DNA of 64,000 nucleotides, from contig JNKY01000010.1 of assembly GCA_000702245.1 (NCBI GenBank), positions 423,843 through 487,842 on the forward strand. Direction: 5' to 3'. The notes under the pieces are model-generated. The model made no database searches. It was not told the origin of the DNA and worked only from the letters and a program-made list of their open reading frames with translations. The stretch is from Lachnospiraceae bacterium C6A11 (GTDB taxonomy: Bacteria > Bacillota > Clostridia > Lachnospirales > Lachnospiraceae). Numbering within the stretch: the stretch's first letter is position 1; each line of letters starts with the position of its first letter. Positions 1-8,418 of the stretch are shown in pieces. Position numbers and translations under genes: made by a program.

Positions 1-2
1 AA

Positions 3-3000
3 AAGTTTATAACCGGTGCGATGAAGCAGGCCTTTCGTGAGGGTTACGATGTCTGCGTATTTTCTATGTATATCAAATATCAGAGCACTCCTGAGAGAGA
101 AAAAGGTGACAGTGCTATATTTGATATGATCAATTATTCTAAGTTTGATGCGGTTATCATTATGTCTGATACAATTCAGACACCGGGCTTTCTTGAGAAG
201 CTCGAGGATGATGTCCACAGAAAGTTCAGTGGACCGGTCATCTGTGTCGATGCTGAGTCGAAGTATTTTAAAAGCTTCTGGACCGACGGATATGAGCCTA
301 TCTACGAACTCGTTTCACATCTTATAGAAGTTCATAACAAGAAGGATATAGCCTTCCTTACAGGTAAGAGATGGCACCGCCATTCACAGAGAAGGCTTGA
401 GGCATTTAAGGATTGCATGAGGGATCATAACCTTCCTATCAGGGAGGGCAGGATCTTCTATGGCGACTTCTGGTACACCAGCGGTGACGGCTGCGCTGAT
501 GCTCTGCTCAGCTATGGCACTGAGCTGCCGGAGGCTGTTGCCTGCGCGAATGACTGTATGGCCATCGGTCTTGCCAATGCCTTCGAGAAGAGAGGAATAC
601 ACGTTCCTAAGGATATTGCGGTAACAGGCTACGGAACCACTGAGGAAGGACGTACCAGTCCAAAACCACTAACCTCTTCTTATATTCCTTCAGAGAATTA
701 CGGCGAGTATTCTGTTCAGTGCGTGCTTGCATTACTGAAGGGTGAGGAGCTTCCTGAGATAGAGCTTAAGCCTGAGCTTTACATAGGAGAGAGCTGCGGT
801 TGTGCGTATGATCCTGTAAGGTGTGCGGTAAAGAATCGCGAAAGCTGGGAGACTGCTGATTCGACAGACAGTTTCTATTCCATCCATAACCTCATGCAGG
901 AGGATATGATGAAGGAAACCTCTGTTAAGGGATTCTTCGATGTTGTATATACAAATATTTTCCAGCTGAACGGCGCTGAAAGCTTCCATCTGTTTTTGAA
1001 TGAAAACAGTGATGAGGTAGGTTATTCGGACAGGATGCTGAAGGCTATAAGCTATCACAGCGACGCTGACAGCCAGGATGAGATAAGTGTTTCTGATTTT
1101 ATGGACAGGAGCCTTATGCTTGAGGAGCTTTATGAGCAGCATATTATGCCGAAGGGTTATATTTTCACGCCTTTCTATTTTGAGGAGAAGACTCACGGCT
1201 ATGCGGTCATCAGCTACGGAACAGAGCCGAGAAGCTATGATCCGGAATACAGACTTTGGATAAATGCTGTTGCCAGAGGCTTTGAGACGGTCATCAGAAA
1301 TATAGAGCTTATGCAGCTGAAGTCGATACTTACCAATTCAAATGTTGGTGGTCACCGCTTCGGAGCTGAGGAAATCGATAAAGGCAAGCTTACGGAAGAG
1401 GAGCTTAAGGAGATGGAGATGGTCGAGAAGATACTCGACGATAACAGCCTCATCTACTACTTCCAGCCGATAGTTGATACGATAGACGGAAGCATATTTG
1501 CATACGAAGCTCTTATGAGATCGGGCATCCCTAAGCTTTCACCGCTTAAGATACTTAAGTTCGCCGAGACAACAGGACGTCTCGACGAGGTTGAAAAATA
1601 CACATTTATAAATGTCCTGAAGATAATCGATGCTGAGAGGGATGTGTTTACCGGTAAGAAGGTATTTATTAACAGTATTCCGGGCATCAAGCTTCCGGAC
1701 GAGGATATGGTCGTCATAAACGACGGTATTTCCAGAAATCACGACAGGATAGTTGTGGAGATAACCGAGTCCGCCGAGATGGAGGATGAGGATTACAGCA
1801 GATTCAAGCATTTTACGCGAGATAACGGAGTCGGTATCGCGGTCGATGATTACGGGACCGGATATTCGAATATCTCAAATCTTCTCAGGTATATGCCTGA
1901 ATATGTAAAGATAGACAGGGCGCTTATCACGAATGTCCAGAATGATCTGAATAAGCAGCATTTCATGAGAGAGATCATCAAGTTCTGTCATGACTGTAAT
2001 ATCAAGGCGCTTGCAGAGGGCGTTGAAACCTCTGAGGAGCTGAGTACGGTCATGAGTCTGGGCGTTGATCTGATCCAGGGTTATTACACAGCCAGACCGG
2101 CTCCTGAGGTCATCGATTCAATCCCGCAGGTGATCAGAAACGAGATCATCCATAATCGTCAGGAGTTCGAGGATAAGAATGCCAAGAGCGTCTACATATC
2201 AGGAAGATCCGGAAGGATCAATCTGGGTACGCTCATCAAGGAGAATTATAACAGTATCGAGGTTCGCGGCGAGAATGTTACCTACAAGGATCTTACCATA
2301 GCGGGTGCGCCGGGGCTTAAGAACGAGATAAGCATCAATGTTGTTGACGGTTATTCGGGTACACTCACCTTTGAAAATATATCGCTTTTCAGCGTGAAAA
2401 ATATGCCTTGCCTCAACATAGGAAAGAATGCCGATGTGACGGTCATCCTGAAGGGCGACAACAGCTTCAGGGGCGGTGGAATACTTGTTCCGAAGGGCTC
2501 GAAGCTGACTGTAAGAGGCGATGGAAATCTCAGCATAAACATATCGGCAAGCAGCTATTTCGGCATAGGAAATACTGTTAAGAATGAATGCGGAGACCTG
2601 TATTTCCACCAGGACGGCGAGATTAAGATACATGCGAAGGGGCGCGAAGGAATCGGAATCGGTGCCGGAATGGGCGGTGGCATACACGTATGCAGAGGTA
2701 AATACGAGCTCATGCTTGCGGGCGAGGTTGGTATAGGCATCGGAACCATGGATACGGATGCTGAGCTTGTTGTTGATTTCTGCGATATGTCGGTGGATGT
2801 AAGCTCGACCAGGAGTGTATGCATCGGATCAATGAACGGTTCGGTAAATATCACTCTCAGTCGTTCTTCCTACAACTTAGTTGCGGGCGGAACCGAGGCT
2901 GTCATCTGCGGTACCATGAAGGGCAAGTCAGCAGTGATCGATATGAGCGAAGGAACGATGCACGCTTCACTGAATGCCGAGAAATCAACGGTTGTTGGCG

Positions 3001-3269
3001 CGCTTAACGGCAGTACAAGGTTCAGTATGCAGAGAGCAAAGCTGGTTGCTGACAGCAGCGGCAGGAATGCGCTGATATTTGGCGGCTTAAGCGATGATAA
3101 TAAGATTTCAATAAAGAATGCGGATGTCATGACGAATCTGGTTTCCGAGCTGCGAAGGGATACCTTTGCCACGGAGGAGAATTTCGAGCTTGTCAACGGA
3201 CGTCCTCAGTTCATGATAAATGGCGAGATTATAAAGAGAAATATTACGATCAGGCCTGAAGAGTTTTAA
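3..3269 (+). CDS. LacI-type sensor / EAL phosphodiesterase / beta-repeat fusion, 5' partial
   Basis: The reading frame is open to the left edge, and the codons before the first ATG (21) read as part of a periplasmic-binding-protein fold, so the true start lies outside the window. Residues are numbered from ATG 21. Residues 1-265 resemble the LacI/Peripla_BP_3 ligand-binding domain. Residues 270-440 are an unassigned linker domain. Residues 470-710 are an EAL domain with the EAL motif (~496), EITE (~580), DDYGTGYS (~608), VKID, AEGVE (~664) and QGYY (~686), so c-di-GMP phosphodiesterase activity is expected. Residues 740-1082 are short Gly/Ile-rich strand repeats (GIGIG, CIGS, VICG) like a beta-solenoid carbohydrate-binding domain. 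No membrane segment is visible, so all parts are probably cytoplasmic. Inferred role: a sugar or small-ligand sensor controlling c-di-GMP breakdown. Confidence 0.85.
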   Translation, partial: KFITGAMKQAFREGYDVCVFSMYIKYQSTPEREKGDSAIFDMINYSKFDAVIIMSDTIQTPGFLEKLEDDVHRKFSGPVICVDAESKYFKSFWTDGYEPIYELVSHLIEVHNKKDIAFLTGKRWHRHSQRRLEAFKDCMRDHNLPIREGRIFYGDFWYTSGDGCADALLSYGTELPEAVACANDCMAIGLANAFEKRGIHVPKDIAVTGYGTTEEGRTSPKPLTSSYIPSENYGEYSVQCVLALLKGEELPEIELKPELYIGESCGCAYDPVRCAVKNRESWETADSTDSFYSIHNLMQEDMMKETSVKGFFDVVYTNIFQLNGAESFHLFLNENSDEVGYSDRMLKAISYHSDADSQDEISVSDFMDRSLMLEELYEQHIMPKGYIFTPFYFEEKTHGYAVISYGTEPRSYDPEYRLWINAVARGFETVIRNIELMQLKSILTNSNVGGHRFGAEEIDKGKLTEEELKEMEMVEKILDDNSLIYYFQPIVDTIDGSIFAYEALMRSGIPKLSPLKILKFAETTGRLDEVEKYTFINVLKIIDAERDVFTGKKVFINSIPGIKLPDEDMVVINDGISRNHDRIVVEITESAEMEDEDYSRFKHFTRDNGVGIAVDDYGTGYSNISNLLRYMPEYVKIDRALITNVQNDLNKQHFMREIIKFCHDCNIKALAEGVETSEELSTVMSLGVDLIQGYYTARPAPEVIDSIPQVIRNEIIHNRQEFEDKNAKSVYISGRSGRINLGTLIKENYNSIEVRGENVTYKDLTIAGAPGLKNEISINVVDGYSGTLTFENISLFSVKNMPCLNIGKNADVTVILKGDNSFRGGGILVPKGSKLTVRGDGNLSINISASSYFGIGNTVKNECGDLYFHQDGEIKIHAKGREGIGIGAGMGGGIHVCRGKYELMLAGEVGIGIGTMDTDAELVVDFCDMSVDVSSTRSVCIGSMNGSVNITLSRSSYNLVAGGTEAVICGTMKGKSAVIDMSEGTMHASLNAEKSTVVGALNGSTRFSMQRAKLVADSSGRNALIFGGLSDDNKISIKNADVMTNLVSELRRDTFATEENFELVNGRPQFMINGEIIKRNITIRPEEF

Positions 3270-3298
3270 AAGTATTTATAGATGGAAGGAGCGAAGAG

Positions 3299-6214
3299 AT
3301 GAATTGTATTTTATGCGGACAGCCGCTTATTCCGGGCGAGAGCCAGTGTAGGAATTGCGGTCGATTTGTTAATACAATGCAGACACCACGGGGAGCAGCG
3401 GGATCAAATCTAACGGGAGGAGCGCAGGCAAACGTACAGTCGCAGGCAGGTGTGCAATCGGGCAACTATGCACCGCAGGGAGCGAGACCGGCACAGCCTA
3501 ATGTACAGTCGCAGGCAGGTGTGCAATCTGGTAACTATGCACCACAGGGAGCGAGACCGGCACAGCCTAATGTACAGTCGCAGGCAGGTGTGCAATCGGG
3601 CAACTATGCACCACAGGGAGCAAGACCGGCACAGCCTAATGTACAGTTGCAGGCAGGTGTGCAATCTGGCAACTATGCACCACAGGGAGCAAGACTGGCA
3701 CAGCCTAATGTACAGTTGCAGGCAGGTGTGCAATCTGGCAACTATGCACCACAGGGAGCAAGACTGGCACAGCCTAATGTACAGTTGCAGGCAGGTGTAC
3801 AGCAGCCACAAGTGGGGGCAGCAGTTAGAGCAGCTTCACAACCTACAGTAGGAACACCACAGGGGGCGCCACAGCCTGGCAATTACGCACCACAGGGTAC
3901 AGCGGCAAGACCGGCAGCAGGACCGGCACAGAGTCCATATGCACCACAAGGTGCAGCAAGACCGACAACAGGGGCAACGCAGAGTCCATATGCGCCACAG
4001 GGAGCAGCAGCAAGACCGACAACAGGGACAACGCAGAGTCCATATGCGCCACAGGGTGGAGCAAGACCTGCAGGACAGCCGGCAATGACCATGAAACCAC
4101 AGCAGCCGGCATATGGTGGAGGACGTCCACCTGTCCCGCCACAGAATAAAGGCCCGCAGAAACCGTCGGGTGGCGGCAAGGGCAAGATGATAGCTCTTAT
4201 AATCGCTGCGATCGTCCTTGTAGTTGGCGGTGTGGTCGCAACGATACTTATACTTAAGAATAAAGACAAAGATAAAGATACAAACAGAGGCGGCAGAGTT
4301 GATAATACAACCGTCACAACAGGTGTTGTAACAACCGAAACAACCAGCAGCCCGACTACCACGGAATACACGACCAATCTTACAACAGAACTTTCAACCG
4401 AGCCTACAACTACTCAGCAGGCAAACGGAAGCAAGACTGTAATGATGTATATCATCGGTTCAGATCTTGAGACCAAGTGGGGCGAGGCCAGTATGGATAT
4501 CCAGGAGATCCTGGATGCAAACCTTGGCAGCAATGTAAACTTCATCATTCAGACCGGTGGTGCACAACAGTGGCAGAACGACCTTATGATCGATGGCGAG
4601 TGCCAGCGTTTCGAGGTTCAGGGAAATAAGCTTGTAGAGCTTCAGAAGCTTGGCAAGATGAATATGGCTGATTACAACAGCCTTACCGATTTCATCAATT
4701 ACTGCAAGAATACCTTCCCGGCAGATTCATATATGCTTGTTCTCTGGGATCACGGCGGAGACATACCTATTTCCTACGGTGTGGATGAGATGTTCCCTGG
4801 CAAGATGATGACAGCTGCTGAAATAGGAATGGCTGTTGGCAATTCGGGAGTTCATTTCGAAAGCCTTCTCTTTGATGCATGTAATGTATGTACCCTTGAG
4901 GTAGCAATGTCTGTTCACAAGTACACAGACTATATGGTTGCGGCAGAAAGCTACGTAAACGGTACGGGTTATTATTATACAGACTGGCTGAAGATATATC
5001 AGGACTGCGCTATCGGAGATCTCGATTATACCGAGCAGATATGCAGGGACTACATGAAGGTTATTCACCAGTATGATATGACAGGTTCTATCTCAGTCCT
5101 TGAAATGGATAAGGTGCCTGAGGTTTATGACGCATATAAGAATTATATCGCCGATCTGAACAAAACAGTTATCAACGGAAATGATTATGTTGCATATTCG
5201 CAGGCAAGATCCAACTGTATTTCATACGAATATACCGATACTATCGACATTATCACTCTGGCGAGCCAGTATAATAACGATTATTCGACAAAGCTTATAA
5301 ACTCTATCGTTAACAGCGTTTCCTACACAGAAAGTGATTTCGCTGCAGGACATGGTATAGCGGTTTATTCTCCGTTTGAATATATTGAATTCTATTCGGG
5401 CGCAAGAAACATGATGGTTCAGCTGAACTATGATCAGGAGATACTCAGCTTCTACGATGCATATTGTTCGATGAAGAGCGCATATCAGGGCGGCAGTGAA
5501 TCAAGCACTGAGGAGTGGTATGATGACGACACTGTAAATGAAAATGTCGATCCTTCAAATGTTGCTCAGAATTATACGCTTTCTGTTTCAAGCAACTCGA
5601 GCGGACAGCCGATCGTTGATGTTCCGGATGATCTCTGGGATACATATCAGCACATCGAGCTTGGTGTTATCCTTATGTCGGAAGACGGCAACCAGGGACT
5701 TATGCTTGGTACGGATTACCTTGATACCTATGATGATGAAGGAAATCTTCTTCTTGCGAAGCCGGATTCGTGGGCGTTCCTGAACGGAAGTGTTTGTTCA
5801 TATGTATGTCTCGAAGCTTATGATGATCCGACGGATCAGAATAAGTGGGAAATGTACGGCACGATATTTGCAAAGGTCAACGGACAGACAGCGCTTATCC
5901 TTGTTTACTACAGCAATGATTATCCGAGTGGTGTAGTTCAGGGTTATGCGCTCGTTGATTACGATAAGATATCCGAAACGACTTCTGATTTCTATCAGTT
6001 CCAGGATACAGATACTATAGATCTGGTTTATCCTGTATTTGACGGAACCGGAAACGCAACGTATGTTGATAATAATAAACCGTTCACATACGCAGATCTC
6101 AGCCTTACATATGAGTCAATCGATCTTTCAGGTTATACGGTAGCTGTATGGTATACTATCGTGGATGTATACGGAAATACATACGAGACCGAAGGATACT
6201 ATGCTGAGAATTAA
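3299..6214 (+). CDS. Membrane-anchored clostripain-family (C11) cysteine peptidase with N-terminal zinc ribbon
   Basis: A 971-residue protein with a strong ribosome binding site (GGAAGGAG). It opens with a zinc ribbon (Cys3, Cys6, Cys17, Cys20), then ~270 residues of Gln/Ala/Pro-rich tandem repeats, one membrane helix (~295-320), a Thr-rich linker (~340-375) and a C11 peptidase domain starting at TVMMYIIGSDLE. The catalytic pair is visible as His485 in LWDHGGD and Cys528 in FDACN. With no signal peptide and one central helix, the expected topology is zinc ribbon and repeats inside, protease outside. The ~390 residues after the catalytic Cys are Asp/Tyr-rich beta-type sequence. Substrate unknown. 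It sits 29 nt after the EAL fusion gene and may be co-transcribed with it. Confidence 0.87.
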   Translation: MNCILCGQPLIPGESQCRNCGRFVNTMQTPRGAAGSNLTGGAQANVQSQAGVQSGNYAPQGARPAQPNVQSQAGVQSGNYAPQGARPAQPNVQSQAGVQSGNYAPQGARPAQPNVQLQAGVQSGNYAPQGARLAQPNVQLQAGVQSGNYAPQGARLAQPNVQLQAGVQQPQVGAAVRAASQPTVGTPQGAPQPGNYAPQGTAARPAAGPAQSPYAPQGAARPTTGATQSPYAPQGAAARPTTGTTQSPYAPQGGARPAGQPAMTMKPQQPAYGGGRPPVPPQNKGPQKPSGGGKGKMIALIIAAIVLVVGGVVATILILKNKDKDKDTNRGGRVDNTTVTTGVVTTETTSSPTTTEYTTNLTTELSTEPTTTQQANGSKTVMMYIIGSDLETKWGEASMDIQEILDANLGSNVNFIIQTGGAQQWQNDLMIDGECQRFEVQGNKLVELQKLGKMNMADYNSLTDFINYCKNTFPADSYMLVLWDHGGDIPISYGVDEMFPGKMMTAAEIGMAVGNSGVHFESLLFDACNVCTLEVAMSVHKYTDYMVAAESYVNGTGYYYTDWLKIYQDCAIGDLDYTEQICRDYMKVIHQYDMTGSISVLEMDKVPEVYDAYKNYIADLNKTVINGNDYVAYSQARSNCISYEYTDTIDIITLASQYNNDYSTKLINSIVNSVSYTESDFAAGHGIAVYSPFEYIEFYSGARNMMVQLNYDQEILSFYDAYCSMKSAYQGGSESSTEEWYDDDTVNENVDPSNVAQNYTLSVSSNSSGQPIVDVPDDLWDTYQHIELGVILMSEDGNQGLMLGTDYLDTYDDEGNLLLAKPDSWAFLNGSVCSYVCLEAYDDPTDQNKWEMYGTIFAKVNGQTALILVYYSNDYPSGVVQGYALVDYDKISETTSDFYQFQDTDTIDLVYPVFDGTGNATYVDNNKPFTYADLSLTYESIDLSGYTVAVWYTIVDVYGNTYETEGYYAEN
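3431..3800 (+). repeat. 69-bp tandem repeat inside the C11 peptidase gene
   Basis: Five full copies start at 3431, 3500, 3569, 3638 and 3707, with a partial sixth at 3776. Each encodes 23 residues beginning NVQSQAGVQSGNYAPQG. The unit is a multiple of three, so copy-number change keeps the frame. Later copies share derived changes (TTGCAG for TCGCAG, AGACTGGC for AGACCGGC), which suggests recent stepwise duplication. Confidence 0.95.
3905..4060 (+). repeat. 51/54-bp tandem repeat inside the C11 peptidase gene
   Basis: Three copies start at 3905, 3956 and 4010, encoding variants of ARPTTGTTQSPYAPQGA. They differ from the upstream 69-bp family but share the YAPQG core, which suggests the whole Pro/Gln region grew from one short motif. 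Confidence 0.85.
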
Positions 6215-6232
6215 ATAGTTTTTAAATACTTT

Positions 6233-6263
6233 GGGCAGTGGACTTGTTCCGCTGCCCTTTCTG
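6233..6263 (+). terminator. Rho-independent terminator after the C11 peptidase
   Basis: A 9-bp stem GGGCAGTGG / CCGCTGCCC (one G-T pair) is followed by TTTCTGT, 19 nt after the stop codon. Confidence 0.8.
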
Positions 6264-6501
6264 TATAGATAATGAGCTGAGTATATGTAACATTATGCTT
6301 GCATATATGATGGGAATCCATGGAACAATAAATTGTACTTGTTGCCTGTGAAATAACAATATTTTGCGTTTTTGATATGGAAACATTGGTTTTTGTATGG
6401 TAAAATAGCAAAGATGGCTGTTTGGGCGGTTTTATTTGTATTTGTTTGAGGAAAGTAACAGCCGGTTTAAAGAAATCATATTAGGGGAAAGTGAGACGAT
6501 C
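6264..6501 (+). promoter_or_regulatory. Promoter region of the topoisomerase operon
   Basis: AT-rich stretch without a gene. An extended -10 (TGGTAAAAT, 6398-6406) is the best promoter candidate; no well-spaced -35 accompanies it. Nothing else recognisable. Confidence 0.35.
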
Positions 6502-8403
6502 ATGGCATATAATGCAGAGAAGATCAAGGTTTTAAAGGGACTTGAGCCGGTCAGGCTGCGTCCCGGAATGTATATCGGAAATACGGGCAGGAGCGGTCTC
6601 AACCATCTGGTTCAGGAGATCATCGACAACTCGGTGGATGAGCATCTGGCGGGCTATTGCAACAATATTTCCGTAACGGTCAATGAGGATGGTTCGGCAA
6701 CTGTTTCGGATGACGGAAGAGGCGTGCCGGTAGATATGCATCCGACCGAGAAGCAGCCGGCAGAGAGAGTTGTTTATACGGTCCTTCATGCGGGCGGCAA
6801 GTTTAACAGCAGTACTTATAAGATAAGCGGTGGTCTCCACGGCGTTGGTTCGGCGGTTGTTAATGCGCTCAGCAAGAAGCTTATCGTGGATGTTTACAGA
6901 AACGGCTACGTTTACCACGATACCTATGCTTACGGCAGTCCGACGACCGAGCTTGTGGACGGCGAGCTTCCGAAGGAGAAGCTTGCAAGGAAGAGGACCG
7001 GTACGACGGTAACTCTCTATCCGGACGATACAATATTTGAAACGGTTAAGTTTAAGTGCAGTGCGATCAAACAGCGTATCAAGGAGACGGCATATCTGAA
7101 TCCTGAGCTGACGATCACCTTTCACAATAAGAGGGACGGCGAGGAGCCTGAGGTATTTCATCAGCCGGGCGGACTTTCGGCTTTTGTTGAGGATGTTTCC
7201 GAGGGACTTACACATACTTCACCGGTTGTTTCCATAAGCGGCGAGAAGGATGGTATCTCGGCTGAGATCGTATTTGTCATGACTGAGGACGGTGACGAAA
7301 ATATCATCGGTTTCACAAATAATATCACTAACCCGGAGGGCGGTACGCACGTAAGTGCCTTCAAGTCTTCCTTCGCAAAGGTGATCAACCAGTATGCGAG
7401 AAATGAGCTTGGACTCCTGAAGGATAAGGACGCGAACCTGTCTGGTGCGGATATCAGAAGCGGAATGACGGCAGTCATCTCCATCAGACATCCGGATCCG
7501 CAGTTCGAAGGTCAGACCAAGACCAAGCTTTCAAATACAGATGTTCTGAAGGCGGTTGACGATATCGTCAAGGAGCAGCTTACAGTGTATTTTGACAGAA
7601 ATTATGAGGTTCTGAAAGATATCTCCGACAGGGCACTGGCACTTTCTAAGAAGAGAGCAAACGAGAAGTCGAAGATCAACCTCAGCAAGTTCTCCTTCGA
7701 AGGAAACGGCAAGCTGGTGCGCCAGGAGAGTAATGACGCATCAAAATGCGAGCTCTTCATAGTCGAGGGTGATTCCGCAGGCGGCTCAGCAAAGTCAGCC
7801 AGAAACAGACAGTATCAGGCGATACTTCCTCTTCGCGGTAAGATCCTTAATGTTGAGAAGGTTCCTGTCAGCAAGGTGCTCGAGAACGCCGAGATCAAGG
7901 CTCTCATCAATGCTTTCGGCTGCGGCTTCATGCAGGGCTACGGCAACGATTTCGACATCGAGAAGCTGAATTACAACAAGATAATAATCATGACGGATGC
8001 CGACGTGGACGGTGCACATATTGCGACCCTCCTCCTCACATTCTTCTACAGATTCTATCCGGACCTCATCAACGAGGGCCATATATATATAGCCATCCCG
8101 CCACTCTACAGAGTCGGTGAGGGCAAGAATATCAAATACCTCTATTCGGACAACGAGCTTGAGAAATACCGTGCGACACACACCAGGAAGTTCACTATCC
8201 AGAGATACAAGGGTCTTGGTGAGATGGATGCAGATCAGCTCTTTGAAACAACGATGGACGTAAATAATAGGCTTCTGAAGCAGGTTTCAATCGATTCCAT
8301 GGCTGAGGCGACAGCTATCACACACACCCTTATGGGCAACGACGTCGCCCCGAGACGTAGTTACATAGAAAAACATAGCAGAGAAGCTAATATTGATATG
8401 TAG
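6502..8403 (+). CDS. parE: Type IIA DNA topoisomerase ATPase subunit (ParE/GyrB)
   Basis: A 633-residue ATPase subunit of a type II topoisomerase. ATG 6502 is chosen because the protein then begins MAYNAEKIKVLKGLEPVR as the family does; frame-compatible codons back to 6436 encode nothing conserved. Visible motifs are EIIDNSVDE (ATP/Mg binding), DDGRGVPVDMHP, GGLHGVGSAVVNALS, the TOPRIM EGDSAGGSAK, DADVDGAHI, and IQRYKGLGEMD near the C terminus. With the downstream A subunit it forms an A2B2 enzyme that passes DNA duplexes using ATP. It is not next to dnaA/recF, the usual place of gyrB, so I favour the topoisomerase IV paralogue, but gyrase cannot be excluded. Confidence 0.9.
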   Translation: MAYNAEKIKVLKGLEPVRLRPGMYIGNTGRSGLNHLVQEIIDNSVDEHLAGYCNNISVTVNEDGSATVSDDGRGVPVDMHPTEKQPAERVVYTVLHAGGKFNSSTYKISGGLHGVGSAVVNALSKKLIVDVYRNGYVYHDTYAYGSPTTELVDGELPKEKLARKRTGTTVTLYPDDTIFETVKFKCSAIKQRIKETAYLNPELTITFHNKRDGEEPEVFHQPGGLSAFVEDVSEGLTHTSPVVSISGEKDGISAEIVFVMTEDGDENIIGFTNNITNPEGGTHVSAFKSSFAKVINQYARNELGLLKDKDANLSGADIRSGMTAVISIRHPDPQFEGQTKTKLSNTDVLKAVDDIVKEQLTVYFDRNYEVLKDISDRALALSKKRANEKSKINLSKFSFEGNGKLVRQESNDASKCELFIVEGDSAGGSAKSARNRQYQAILPLRGKILNVEKVPVSKVLENAEIKALINAFGCGFMQGYGNDFDIEKLNYNKIIIMTDADVDGAHIATLLLTFFYRFYPDLINEGHIYIAIPPLYRVGEGKNIKYLYSDNELEKYRATHTRKFTIQRYKGLGEMDADQLFETTMDVNNRLLKQVSIDSMAEATAITHTLMGNDVAPRRSYIEKHSREANIDM

Positions 8404-8418
8404 GATTAAGGAGAAAAT

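Noticed and set aside
3410..3851. Reading frames in other frames and on the - strand through the 69-bp repeats
   Set aside because: The repeat unit is a multiple of three and stop-free in several frames; the translated products are simple repeats with no start signal.
6436..6501. Upstream start for the topoisomerase ATPase subunit
   Set aside because: The extra 22 codons are not family-like and no ribosome binding site precedes them.
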